The position numbers were made by a program, and so were the translations under genes. A stretch of 64,000 nt of DNA from Lamellibrachia satsuma (taxonomy: Eukaryota; Annelida; Polychaeta; Sabellida; Siboglinidae), in assembly GCA_033239005.1 (NCBI GenBank), contig BSQZ01000080.1:153501-217500 (forward strand), in the 5' to 3' direction. Below the pieces are notes generated by a model. It did no database searches. It saw only the letters and a program-made list of their open reading frames with translations, and was not told the origin of the DNA. Below are positions 43,791 to 58,084 of the stretch, piece by piece. Numbering within the stretch: position 1 is the first letter of the stretch; the number at the start of each line of letters is the position of its first letter.

Positions 43791-46700
43791 CAATATAATA
43801 TTGCCATTCCTTTGTAACCTTATTATTTGACCATCTGTTGGTGTGGATAAGGATGCACACTCGGAGGTGTTTCTCTCTGGCACATGTGTGCACACTATAA
43901 CAAAGTTAATGATTTATCTTGCATGGATGCTATGAATTAATGGTGAGGATTTTATAGGATTCTGCAAGCGAGCAAGAAGAGGCAGGTGAGCAGTTTGAAG
44001 CTGTAGCTCTTACACAGAACATGTCCTGTTGAACAAATCCAAGTTCTTTTATTACACTACACTTCCTGGTAAATATATTCACTGGAATGCAATTTGCTAT
44101 GCTACAAATGCAGCACAAAAGGCAATTTAGTCCTACAATTCCACCATCACTGTCTCGTTTATACAGCTGAGTGAATAGACCGAATTATACTGTTCAGGCT
44201 TTGAAACCGCAGCAAGAGGATTCGAGCGCTGCTCCTCTATGCGTTGAGAACCATACGCTCCACCGCGACGCTTCTGATATCTCATTGACTATGTTAAGGG
44301 TCCTGGTGACGTGGGGTCCCTGAAAACGTAACGCCAGATGATGCCGAGTGAAAGTCGTCCTCCCTCGCGATCGCCCTGTCATCACCACCCTTCTGTCTCA
44401 CAACCCACTGAAGTTTCCTCTCCCGTGCGCAAGCCTAGGGGTCATTAGTTGCCCAGTCGTCAGTGTAGTCCCTTAGATCACTTGACTACCAAAGCTAATG
44501 ATCGATACTATATTTGCACATAGATGGGATCGGATTGGTGAGCGTTGGGACGTATCCACGCACCGGTACAACCAGAGTAATTAACTTACCGGCTACGGTA
44601 TGCATATAATAAGAAGAAAAGTATTGACGGAGTATGGCAGGGCTCTAACCTCTCCATCTCCATCTGTTTTTGGGGCCAATATTCCACCTTTTGTGAGAGT
44701 CCACCTCCCACCAATTCCATTTCCCACCTATTTTTAGGCTAACGTCCCGCCTCTCACCGATTCCTAGGACTAACCACGCACCTCCCACTTCCTGGCACAC
44801 ACCTCAGTTTTCTTCTATACAGTTCGCAGTCTCCACAAGAGTGCCGTCCATAGCAACTTGCTCCACGGTCCTGGTGGCAAATCAGCAATGCGAAAATCTG
44901 CCAAAGAACCCTCTAAAAGATTAAGTGGTATTGTGTGATGCAGTACTACCATTCATCGTCCATCGACTGTCTCAATTAATTAATTAATCAATCAATCACA
45001 TTACTTGGTGTGTGGCGCGACTAACGAATGCGTGTAGTCCACAGTGAACTGACCTGGCGTAACGGTAGCAGCGCGTGGGTCACCAAGGCGAGTGTAACAA
45101 CACTGCATATCGATCCGGCCGTCAACTCTCGCCTAGCTATTTACATTAATGCCACTAACGCGCGTAGTTAACGAAAACGTGGCGTATCATAACAGCGCTT
45201 GTCCCAAGAGTACTGGCTGATGGGAACTTGGAAGCTAAATGCAAACGTATAAACCCGAGGTATGTCTGAAACGGTGTTCCCGCTTCTTTCAATGTCGTCT
45301 GCGCCGCGAAAAATAGACGCCATCTGGTGCGCACTCGTACCACAGTAGGCTAATCCGCGCACCATTCCTTGTTGATGCTACCTTTGCTTTTGTCGACTTG
45401 TAGAGCAGTGGCGTATCTACTATCTCACAAAGGGGGACGTACGCCAAAGGGGGTGGCGAGCTTAATAACCCATTAATGTACCATGCAGCGCAACGGAAAA
45501 TTACGAAAAGAAAATCAAAAAAGTAAGCCAAAGGAGAGAGGCATGACCCAATGATGAGTCGAAGGCAAGCTCACTACATCGATATTGTTGTTTGACTGCG
45601 TGCGTGAATGCGTGCATACGGGCGTATGTAGGTCATATCCCAGTTTTGGTTTCTTCTGGTTGCGATTTCTGTAGGGCTACTATTTTTTTGGGACTGCTAC
45701 CTTCGTACCAGGGTGCGGGAACATTCACACGATTCAGCAGACTACACGGTTGCAGCAGCCCACTACAGCAGACGTCGTCTATACAAACAGCGCACTCTGT
45801 CGTTGACTTCCTACCGGGAGAGCTTTGGTGATTTCCCGATCGGTTACAGGGATGACCCGGAGCTAGTAACTAAAATAATTACAACAAGAGGGGTGACTTG
45901 TCGGTGTCAGCTACAGATTAATATTAAAAACAAGTAACTATCCACGCGGTAAACGTAGCAGCTTAATCGTAGATAGACCTACGGAAAATCGTTGTCGAGA
46001 ATGACCACGCTCTGAAGAAAACTAATAAAGCTACCCGTTCATCGAGTCGTTGATGGAGCGCTGTTGCTGTAAGGAGATAGGCCCGTGTTGGTGTCGCCTG
46101 CGTTCACTGTCTGCGTGCAGGGTGTGGCCAATGATACGACCCTACTGTTCTCGCTTGCCGGAATACAACACCAAGGCGTGACAGAATCCACTGGTAAATG
46201 GAGTGCTCCACAATAAACACGCATTCAGCACGTGCTGTAATTGCTAATGCAGTGTTCCTGTTAACTCTGACGTGGTCGTTGTGCAGGTAGGAACTACAAG
46301 AGGTGACTTTACGCCATGTGAGTGCTTGACGAGTACGTAGCGGCGTAGAGGTGATGCGCGCTTGTTTACTGATGATGCATGTCAGTTGTCACTGACAGTA
46401 ACTCATTCGTCCTAAGACTCGTCCAACAGTAACGGTTTGTATTCCTACTTATACCAATTAGCATATCTACCAACTAAAATGTGGTGATTTTCCTATATTT
46501 AGTTACTTTACAAAATAATTTATCCTTATCCCATTATGTCACATAACCATTCGTAATCCTCCAGCAAATATATAGCTCTGATGTATTCAATCACACCTGC
46601 TCTGTTATATTATCTTTGAGCCACCTGTACATATTAATATACAGTATTTAGGTTAAGATTTTCCAACAACCAGAGTCCTTGAGATGTATTATACTTATAT

Positions 46701-47480
46701 TTCAAATAAGAACTAGTCTACATTTTTGAAAGTTCATCATAATGTGTCAGACATTTCGTAATTTTATTATTAATATATATAACTCACTCAGTGGTATTAC
46801 TAACACTGTTTTGGAAAGTATTGATCGAGTTTTTAAACATTTAACTTGTTTGAAAAGCCAGTTGACCATACTTTGTTATTTCTCTGGCACCTTCAAACGT
46901 ATTTTCAAATGAAAATTTACATGGGTAAGAGTGATGTATGTCAGTACTAACTTAAATCGGCATTTAGGAATCGTTCAATTGCATCAGAACAAATTCTTAT
47001 ATGATGGGAAATGTTATTTTTCCTGAAAATAGTGTTTAATTTATCAGAAAATCTGATAACATTCAAAGCACAGAACCCAATAAAAACCTAGAAAAGTGCC
47101 AATGCATCCCTTATGATAGTACTTTTAACACCGATATGCAAACCTCTGACCCAAAGGCTGACCAGTCTTGTAATCACGTTAATTTATATGGTGTGCCTGC
47201 AAAATGACAGAACATGAGACCATAGATAGTGCAAAACACGTGCTTCCACAAACGTTATCTTATTGTCTCTAGCTAAAGCAGTGCTACGAGACAAAGGGGT
47301 GATACACATCCCAGAGATGGAATGTTTTTTTACTTAATGGAAGGAAGCATGCACGATATGCAATCAAATTATTTCCAAAAGAAATATGTCAATGTCCTAC
47401 AACAAGTCAGTGCTACAGGAATGTCTGCCGGACTGTCCTGTGAACAAATGAATATTACCCGGCTCCGGAGAAATAGTTGG
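43791..47480. other. Intergenic segment, more CpG-rich
   Basis: From about 44160 the base composition becomes more balanced, with many CpG. No protein with a recognisable domain is visible in either strand. An ATTA/ATCA run lies at about 44975-44998. A tRNA A-box-like TGGCGTAACGGTAGC is at about 45053-45067, but no matching tRNA fold was found. Confidence 0.45.
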
Positions 47481-47489
47481 AAACGCTTA

Positions 47490-48375
47490 GATAGTTTAGA
47501 TTCGACAGTGTGCACATGGAGAGCCTTTGGGAAATCCTGAGGCACTATGGAATTCCAGAAAAGCTGCTGAAACTCATCCAGATCTTCTACAGGAACTTCT
47601 CCTGTAGTATCGGAAACTCAACAACCAAATTCATTGTGAAATCCTGCGTGTGACAAGGATGTGTCATGTCATTGTTTCTATTCACCCTAGCCGTCGACTG
47701 GGCAACAAAAAACATGATCATCCAACATGGGACTTGCATCAGATCTTCTACAGGAACTTCTCCTGTAGTATCGGAAACTCAACAACCAAATTCATTGTGA
47801 AATCCTGCGTGTGACAAGGATGTGTCATGTCATTGTTTCTATTCACCCTAGCCGTCGACTGGGCAACAAAAAACATGATCAACCAACAGCGGACTTGCAT
47901 CAGATGGAACCCTTGCTCTTCACTCGAAGACCTAATATATGCAAATGATCGCGCTCTGCTTTCTCACACTCGAGACCAGGTACTGAGGAAAATTAGCAAC
48001 TTAGAACAACAAACCAGTTCCATTGGTCTCTAAGTCAATGAAAAAAAGACAAACGTAATAACAAACACCAACCTATCGTAATCAACAATCATCGACTCGA
48101 GTACGTCAACCAGTTCATTTACTTGGGCAGCATGGCTTGGTCATGTCTACAGGACGACTTGCCAGCAAAAAAAACAGCGCTAACCTGGACGCCAGAAGGA
48201 AACAGAAAAAGAGGCAGGCAAAAAACAACGTAGCGACGAACAATGGAGGAACTGAAGGCTGCTGGGTTAACATGGGGCACAGCAGCAAGGAAAGCCCAAG
48301 ACAGAGGGGTCTGGCGAGATCTTGTGTGAGCCTTATGTGCCACACGGCATGAAGAGGATAAGTAAGTAAGTTTTG
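47490..48375 (+). mobile_element. RTE-like LINE fragment with internal 161-bp duplication
   Basis: A reverse transcriptase remnant reads FDSVHMESLWEILRHYGIPE, then IQIFYRNFSCSIGNSTTKF, KSCV-stop-QGCVMSLFLFTLAV (the stop replaces the Arg of RQGC) and LIYANDRALLSHTRDQVL (ADD changed to AND). The 3' end is GLTWGTAARKAQDRGVWRDL and ALCATRHEEDK, typical of RTE-related elements. A 161-bp segment is tandemly duplicated (47580-47740 and 47741-47901). Inactive. Confidence 0.8.
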
Positions 48376-49326
48376 ATAAGAAATCAGACATCAAACCACC
48401 CCCAAAAATAGACCGGTAACATTCTAACTACAAATGTATATATTTTATTTAGCCTTTTTATAGTTGTTCAAATGTTGTTAAAAAAGATCACAATTAATGC
48501 ACAGATGCTCGCACGATGTTAAACATACGCCTGTGAATGCCGAGTGTATATCAGCACGGCTAGCCGTTGTATAACATTACACAAACACGCAATTCCCTCA
48601 GATACGCAATAGCGACGCGAGAATGTGTAAGACGGTGATCCGTGTAACTATTATCTGTATATACAGGTAATAAACATGAAAGTTTGCATGTAACAAATGT
48701 GAAAGTTTTGCCTATTCGGATGAACGATTCGCTTACCATGTTAGTTAATAACTTGAGACCAGAACACCAATAAATTATCTTTGTGATAATGATGATGATG
48801 GCAATGACGATGGTGGAGATGATGATAATGATGATGACGACGACGGCGATGAAGCATATCTGCGTTATGTCACATAACAACGAATTGCTGCGACATATTT
48901 CTCATTTAGGAAAAAACTATATTTGTTCAGCCGCAGAAGTTATGGCGAGCTCGGTTGTTAGTTGCTGATGTGGTCCCTAGGTGGCGTTAGTGTATACGAC
49001 TTCGAGTGTAGGGCGTAACATGACGGAATGGATCATTATAATTGTATCATCAATCTTAAACTGGCTTGATGCACTGCGGGCAAGGTGACATTTACAAATC
49101 GATATAAAAGAGCGTCCCATCCGCTACAACAACAGAAGCTTCACGTTTGTGAGAACAGCTGGGTCCGGAGACTTGCAGGACCAAAGTGAAAGAGGACGGA
49201 TAGAAGGAGGATGAACAAGAGGATGCTTAACGGGAAGAATAGTAAGAAGCCCGATGACGTGGACAGGTCACGTGGTGCGGAAGGGGGGGCGACTATCAAA
49301 GAAAGCGGAGGCGGCGAAACAGCGAG

Positions 49327-49357
<31 letters not shown>

Positions 49358-50628
49358 TGTTGTTGCTGTTGTTGCAAGTTGAACTGTTGACACTTTATTT
49401 AATTGTGTGTTTGATGGCATGTGACATTCTGTTATTGACACCCAGCAGCATGCCATGTGTCATTCTGGAGAAAAACGTATCGCAACATTGAAGTTGACAC
49501 GCAATTAACCCGCGTACGTAGCAAATCCCGACGTGTCAGATTAGCATATCGCTGTTGAAGAGTAAAAACAATGGAAGTCCATTTTGATCTGTACCAGGTG
49601 GTTGGTTAGATATAGTATGTCAACTTTTAACACACGAAATGGACTTTCATTTGTTTAATTCCTCGACAGCAATATGGAACAGTTAAACATCTTAAGTTTA
49701 CAGCAATTAAGCCATGATCAATAAACTAATGTTGATGTTCAATTATGACAGCTATACCAAATTCAAACGAAATGTAAACAGGTGTCGCGAAAGAAATCGT
49801 TGTGAGGTAAACAAGTGTCGACCCCTTGCACAATGCGGGACTAATTATCTGTTTAAGAATGTGTAAATGTGTGCTTGCTAACTAACATGTGTTAGCTATC
49901 TTGCCAAGCGGATTAGCCGCAGGTCTCCGTAAGTTGTGACAATTCCTTTTCGTCGTTGATGTACCGCATAACCTTCGTTCGTTATCTGATATGCCTGTAC
50001 CATACTGAAGAAAATTAGCTGAACGATAAGTGTACTTCTTGTCTAGTTCATCCGCGGTCGCCTGTAGCGTCCCTCGGTCGTGCCCAGAGAGCTGACGCCC
50101 AGTTCATAATGACCGTCTCCTCCGCATGCCAGCCATATTTAGACCCTGTTGTTCGATACGTTCGGCCACGCATGAAACCTGTGACCAGAGTCAGCCACCC
50201 GTGACGGTGCTCGCGTAGCTCCTCTGCGGGGCTGTGCGGACGCCCCGGCGGTGGCCAATGATCGACGGCGTCGTCTTATCGCGGCGGTGACGGCGGTGAC
50301 GACGACGGACGCGGCGGTGGCGCGCATACCAGCGATTCGGCCGAGTGGAGCGAATCGCATCCAGCGTGACCCACTCGCATACCGCAGTTGCGGCTCTTTG
50401 TGAACTCCGATCACTTGCTACTGTTGCCGAACTAGCTGCGGTGATTGCACACAAACCGATCAGATCGCCGACATCGGAGTAGAGTATACTCGCCGGGAAA
50501 CCTTGTATAGATCGTTCGTTGTGATGACATGATTTCGGTGAGCTCGATTCGTCCGAAAGTGTACTCGGTGTTAGTGTCTTACGCGAGTTAGAAAGTTCGC
50601 CGCCACTGGATCATAACGACGCAGGATA
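48376..50628. other. Intergenic segment and upstream region of the membrane-protein gene
   Basis: It contains a GAT-rich trinucleotide run (48785-48852), a GCAC tetranucleotide run (49325-49357) and a strongly CpG-rich block at about 50200-50360 that may be part of the promoter of the gene starting at 50629. No other gene is supported. Confidence 0.5.
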
Positions 50629-50818
50629 ATGGCTCGGTTTGCGAGTGTCGTGACGCTACTGCTGGTGGTGTTGACGTCGACGCAGGCGATGGCCCAGGAG
50701 TGCCCGTCACAACCCAACGTCGCGGCCATCGTCGTGGGAACGATCGCCGGTACGCTGGCTGTCGTTGCTGTCATCATCGCCATCGGAGCGTTCTTGTGGT
50801 GGCGTCGCCAGAAGAAAG
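50629..50818 (+). CDS. Membrane protein exon 1 (signal peptide and TM helix)
   Basis: The ATG in GATAATGGCT opens 63 codons to the donor GTAAGA at 50819. Coding-like GC-rich codons contrast with the flanking introns. Confidence 0.7.
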
Positions 50819-53800
50819 GTAAGATTTGTTCATTGACCTAAAGTCGATCAGGTTGCGCCATTGTGTAATGAGAGTAGTATAAATCATTCAACGACACATA
50901 TAGGAAGCTAATCTGTACGGGTGGATCAGTTATCTGTTATCACAGTTAATTTATAAATGTTACTAATAGTATAACAACTGCATGTCTATGTATTCTGTAC
51001 ACCAGCCATTAGCCGCTGCATTCCAAGATCGCACAGAGCATAACTTGTACTTAGGGAAAAGTCCTTTGTTGAACACGGAGTTGAAGCTGGCTTATTTTAA
51101 ACCAATCTTATAGTATTCACCATGTCTCGAAGGTCTTACAAGAAAGCTATCGTTTATTGATGTTCCGTAGTTCTCGCAGATTGCCTACCGGAACTATGAC
51201 CCACAACCTTTGAGACCTTCTGGTTTGCACGTTGACACAAGGATACCATGGATGGCGTAACGCAGACAGAGACGTTGTATTCCGGTTATGTGAATCGGAA
51301 GACTCGTATGTGGTTGATCAATTGCCAGTACAGTAAATTATCTTTATAGACACTTACATATTTTTTATATGTCTACAAATAATACTATAGCTTTGAGAAT
51401 CTCTATTTGGGTGTGGCGCCTTGGTGGAACCGGTGTTCAGCTAGGCACCAACAAAAGGTGCTGCTAGCTGCGAGTGTTTGTACAATTACCACGGGTCTTA
51501 CAACAGACCGGTACTTGTTCGCCGCATACCACGGGCATTTGAGTCGATTGTTTAAGCGGCGTCCATTCAGTGAGAGTAGGTGGCGCGCGGATGGCCTTTC
51601 AGAAGCCGTGACTGCGCTCCATTGTCAACCCTGATTGCCTCATGTATGGCCATAGAGTCTGACACCAAGCAAGACAGCGCTACCTGACTCGCTTGTCTCT
51701 GAAATTAAAATTAACCACGTATAAACAACACGTACTTGTCCGCAATGTACATCCAGCGAGATGGTTACACAGCTACACGTTTCTGATGTGCCATTGACCG
51801 TGGGAACAAAATGATCTACACGGTTAAAGCGATTCCTTATTATATCAATGTTTGCACGAGTTATTCGTTATGTAAGCGATGACATAGAGCGACATAAAGA
51901 TCAATATAATTCCTTTAGTCGTTTTGTTGTCAAAGCTAGTCGTGGAAAAAATGGACAGTTATATGATGGATGATGATAAAACGCGAAAAGATATAAACAT
52001 GCAAATTATAATAGTACAGTGTATACATACAGCATATAAATATGTCATTCTACCTACAGATAATGTGCAAATTCAGCCTTACTTACACGAGTTGGAAGAT
52101 GTGATTAAAAAGTAAATTAAAGTCAATTTGTGAAAATGATCGCCACAAACCCCTTAGTATTGGCTGTTTGGGGTATACTTGCTCGAAGCTGGAGAAAATA
52201 CACAAGGACGGTTGGGATGACGACCACGAAATGCTTGTAAAGAACTGCAAGTGACCCAGGTAACTATGGTCACAGTCAATCGATGGCGGAGCATGTAATG
52301 TTGAAAAGTACGCGGACGTCAGCAATTTGCATCGTTGAACTCCGATCCAAAACTGTCGGGTGGTTCAGACCATGAAGTCAGACGCCAACAAAGTTAACTA
52401 AGTACGCCGAAAACAACAAGCGAATATTGTGACAGCCTGCACTAAAATTGTATGGTGATATTGCAAGTATTGGAATGACAGCAACTGTAGGGTCCACAGT
52501 AAAATGCCGAGAAACTGTTGATTTGTATGGCTGTCTTCTTCAACGGACACGAGGTGAACAGTGTTAATGAGTTACGAGCATGTCTACGTGTTCTGACTAC
52601 GCGGTGTTATACACGTAGGCCTAAAATCTCAATGTTAGGTCAACAGTAAAGATAATAGTTTATAAACTATTAACGCTAACGATGATGAAGTTAAGCTGTA
52701 TATCATTGTGGAATACTTTCGAATTTGAATAAGGTGTTGTTTTTTAAAACGCCGGCAACTACCTGTCGGATGTTTTCACTGCCGTGGGCATTCAGACGTG
52801 CGCAATAGGTCGTTGCCGTCCGAAGTTGCCGGAGGCCAGGAACCAGACTAATACGTCTCCAGTCGTCGACACAAAGACTGAGCCAATGTTGGCGGCGCTC
52901 GAAGACAGTCGGCATTTGAAGTCTGCTGACAGGCGCTTAGTTCCTTGGGGCTATAAAACCAGCGGGCCAACGAACGACCACGTATGCCGTAGTGACGACT
53001 GGATGGAGACACAACAACGTCGTCATCGGCGAGTTCCAGGTTCCATTACAGTCATGACGATGTTCCAATTTGTTGATGGCAATATGTAACCATTTCGCAA
53101 GGTTCTCATACCCGCATTGGACAAAGAGGTGCATGCGACAGTAGGAGGAGCGGGTGGTAAGTCGTTGATGTTACGACCAGCTAGTTGGACCCACAGTGTG
53201 TCACATCTTACAGGGAAACAGAAATAGTTCATAGGAATCAAACGTGGGTTCAAACTTTGATCCCAGAAGGGAAACGGAAAGGGAGCAGACCAAAAGCAAC
53301 GTGGATACCATGTAATAACAAATTGAAGGCGGTTGGGCTGACATGGCGCACAGCAGCAAAGAGAGCTGAACGTAAATGGAAGAGATCTTGTGTGATACTT
53401 ATGCGCCACACCTGGACACGCAGAGAATAAGTGAGGCGTGGATCAACATAGGCAAACATCTTTTCCTCTTCTAAACACGATCTAAAGTGGAATGAGCAAG
53501 ATCTTACGAACATGAACACCAATCCAACCACACACGTATGGCCTACTTAGATTTTATGAGGTGATCGCACGGCTATACGTTATAGGCTTACATCTATACG
53601 ATGTGTCAATGTACTCATTCCCAGCACATTTTATATTTCAGAGTCGACAACCGCTGTTATGCCTATCACAATACATCTCATGTTACATTTGACGAGGACC
53701 TATACCAGTTATGCGTCTCATTTATGTGACAAACGCGGTCACTGCAAGATGTGCTAGCATAAACTATACAACCACAACATAAAACTGACTCAAACATGCA

Positions 53801-56800
53801 TTATTATTACATTTGTGGGAACTCTAACGTGAGAACTGATAACGTTGCCGTCAAATTGACTGGCACGTGACAATGTATTTCCTAGAATTATAAAGACATT
53901 TCCATCAGGCTCATTTCACCAAGCTTCATTATTGCGAGCATATACTCTTCAAATTATTGCGAGCATATACTCTTCAAATTATTGCGAGCATATACTCTTC
54001 AAATTAGTGCGAGCATATACTCTTCAAATTATTGCGAGCATATACTCTTCAAATTATTGCGAGCATATACTCATCAAATTTGTGGGATTTTATCTAAAAT
54101 AAAGAAGACGCTCTACCATTCACACATCATTGCACTGTGTTGTCAGTGCCTTTGCATGCAGGTCCGAGTGCACATCTGCAAAATGAACGGTAGACTAAAA
54201 CCATACTTTCTTAACAAATTATGTCAACAAGCGGGACATACCAGGTCAACCGCTTAATAATTCAAGTTTGACACCGAAACTCTTATAATTAACTACACCG
54301 GTAATCAGCCACGGTAGATTTATATCCAGTCACTGGCATATAGATGGAATTACAATCGACCTACTTTCAACGAAGGCCGGCGCGCAAAAGGAAAAAATGC
54401 GTCGTCTAAAAATGCCACACAGGGTTAACCTCCCGTTGTAACAAAAGAGCACCTTAATCGCTGCATCGTACCAAGTAAGACCGTGGTCGGGAACCTTTGA
54501 CGTGGACAGACGGACAGCGGTCCATTAGAAAGCATACGGCTCCTCGGGGCGACGGAATCACCAGCGAGTGATGGTCGAAAGTCGTTGCAAATTGCGTCGC
54601 CTGTCAATTCCGCAACGGGACACCACCATTGTTGCCGAAATAAAATACCTGTGTATTGTTGGAGACACGCTCGAACTGGGACAGCCTTTGTTAGGCGTAC
54701 ATTGTGCACGCCACCGGCCGTGTTGTAATTTAAATAGGCTTAGTAGAGCAGCGTGTCGCGCTAATTAAAGCGCGAACATTTGGCTCTCTGCCGGGGTGGC
54801 CCAGCTCGCTCACTGGCACTGACTGTCGTATCCAGGCCTGGAAACACTTTCGTCAGTTACAAATCAAGCATGTGGGAATGCGAATATGTAGAGTAAGGTG
54901 CGCCTACTGTGTGAGTCAGAACACCATTATGGTATTCTAGCTAAGACGAACTTGTCTGTGGTCCATTGACTCTATAACAAAACGTGCAATCGTTATATGA
55001 CGCTGTGATTGAAGTGTACTGCAAATTGCAGGAGATAAACACCTACGATGTAGACGCGCGATCTTGTTGTTTAGTTCCACGGAAAAGGATACGCCGGTTG
55101 CTTGTCGATTTGCATTTACGTTATTCGTGTATTTGTAGTGGACTCCCAATAACATTGACTATTCCGCAGTTAGTGGACTCCCAATAACATTGACTATTCC
55201 GCAGTTAGTGAACCTAATTGTTGGGATTTGTTTTATTGTGTTCCTTTTCTGTTCACGACACACGCGAATGTTTACAACAATTAAACAGTTTGAGTTGTAT
55301 GTAAGAAATACCTTGCAAGTATTCACGTACATGCAAACACATTTTTGGATCCATGTATGACGATTGCATATATGTCAACCTGTGATCATCAAATGACTGA
55401 AATGATTAGCCGATGGCGTCACAGTTTGCCTCATGTAAGACTTCCTCCGACGGTACTCAGCTATGTGAGTCTAAGCTGCAGTTCACCTTTTCTGAGAGTT
55501 AGAGAACAAAGGTCTCCTTGGTCAACGCTGAACAGTGCTACCAGGGGCAGATCTAGACTTGTTGGCAGGGGTCTCAGTCAGTCATAGTCATATATCATTC
55601 TACTTACGAACCGGGGGAGGGGGGCGACACATGTGTCGTTCTACTTGCATAAGGGTTAATATTAGCCGGCTGCCAATACTTCAGTCTTTACATTGATACT
55701 AGTTCCGATGAAGGCATATACACGTATTCCTTTACCGTAATATTTGGCACGGACACGGGGGGTCGTAAGACTCCCCTCCATGGCCTAGGGGGTCTTGAGC
55801 AACTAAGACCCCCCCGGATTCGCTGCTGCTCACACAGTGTCAACCTTGCTCACCATCAAAAACTTGTCTTTCGCGTAATGTCATCTCTGCCATTATTCAT
55901 ATATTCAGTGAGTGAACTGGTGCACCGGGGTCAGGTCGAAACTATCCAGGCTTCCTCCTGCAGCACGAGGATCAAGTCCAACCAACCATGACGGCCGCTG
56001 TCGACCCACTACATCCTGACTTGGTCCCATTCTTCCGGTAGCTGCCTGTTTCACAGTTTCTTGCCCATATCTATCGGTCTCCCTTTGCTGACTGCCACTC
56101 AGTTACGCTGTCCAGTCCCGTATCCTCTTTGGGGAGTTCGTGATCCAGATCGTGATCCAGACACTCTATCTCTATATTTGGGTTCATCACTCTACAATAT
56201 CTTCTTTGTGGCGATAGCAGTGTCCTGGTGCTCTTATTGAGGCTTTGGGAAAGTTACCTTATGCTGCCTCATTGAAATTAACTTGGGTGATAGTCTCGTA
56301 ATACTATGTTGTCATGCCTATACGTTGTCGTGAAGACAGCACAAACATTACTTGGGAGTCTTTAGAAGTATTCTACGTGTGAATAGCAAGTTGTGAAGAT
56401 GGGTAACGAAAAAAGTACTGAAGTACCCTGTCGTTAGGCGCCCTACCACGTAGGCACAGGTATTCCGTCCTTGGACGTTCGTGTTAGCGGCAACGTACAT
56501 ATCAAAGTGTGCACCAAGTATCATATAGAACCAAGGCGTTGACTGTGGTCGTCTTTACGAGCCGACCTTACACATAGCCGCACGACTTCGCTGATTTGTG
56601 ACGTTCCTCGCAGGACTTTACTGACGATATCAATCTTGCTGCTTTCAAATTCGCTCTAATGGCAACCATATTAAAGATGGCGGAATGGGCGTCGCAGCTA
56701 CTAACACACAAAGGGTCATATGAAGCAGGTCGCGACGACACGAAGGGGGAGTGATTGGGTCGTTATCAGATATTTCCCTTTTGGGGGTTCTGCCATTAAG

Positions 56801-57958
56801 AAAAACGCCATTTACAAAGGACCTGTACACTTGAGCTGGCCATGGGACCCCGATCCTGTGCTAATGAAAAACCTTCGTGCTAGGAAAAACTCTCGAAGGG
56901 CATTCACCCCACCCACCCCTGCATTATGTAACCGAATATGACACATCGACCGCCACTGTTTATCAACTACACAATGCGATTCTGACATACTTAGACACCC
57001 TAGTCAAGATAGCAGTATTTTTGCAGGCCTGGTATGGACAATTGCAGGATCATGAAACAGCAGATCCCGCCGTCGACAGGACATCGTAAAGTACAAAGGA
57101 GACCTCGGCCGAGGGTCGGAGTTAATAGTTACGGTGCCCTATCATTCCGCTAACAGACACGCAACGTTGCGTTTGGGCGGAGTGCAAAGCAAAGAAAATT
57201 AAATCGCTTATGACGAGGCGATCGTTTTCGCGGGTTCACGTGGTCTAACTCGAACTTATCTGTTTTCAGCGAAGCAAGACGCGGCGAAGCAAGGCGCGAC
57301 GAAGCGAAACGGAACGAAAGTCACTGACCACGCATACGAAAACCCGAATTTCCAGGCGGACGTCGAAGGGGGGCTCGCGGAGCGCAAACCGGATGGTGGA
57401 AAAGGTAAATTATAACCGGACACGGGGTTGCTGAGGCGTAAAGAATATAATGTCACTCTGTCGCAAAACGCAAGGGACAATTAATCAATTCTATAGACAG
57501 TGAGACAGATTGGACAACCAAGATGTTGTCAAAATAATTCGCGCTTTGCGACTGGGTGAAATTTCACAATCACTAGATACTACAGGCCTAGTACTGATTG
57601 CTTAAACAAGAAACGCTTATTTATCCTGATAAAGTAGGGCCTGACACCCGGATGAGTGCACTGTGTTTCACCAGCGCCTACCAGCCCAGTATGCGTCTAA
57701 CAATAGAACAATCTGACCCGGAGCACTACCAAAAACCGCACCAAGGTAGACTGCGGAGAACAGACATCGGATAATAGCGGGCGTTATAAAAAACTATACC
57801 TTTTTGTTGAATGAGGTGCAATGTAAACGATGCCTGCTCCACACCGGAAATGGTGCTTTTATCGTGTAACGTATGAATACAGCTTGAAACCGTTACGATA
57901 AGTGAATGATTCCAAGCACGTATCGTATGTATGTATGTATGTATGTATGTATGTATGT

Positions 57959-57997
<39 letters not shown>

Positions 57998-58051
57998 TAG
58001 ACAGGCATGCATGCACGCATGCATGCATACATACATACATACATACATACA

Positions 58052-58084
<33 letters not shown>

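Noticed and set aside
45050..45125. tRNA gene suggested by TGGCGTAACGGTAGC
   Set aside because: No proper B box and no cloverleaf pairing; at most a decayed tRNA-derived piece.
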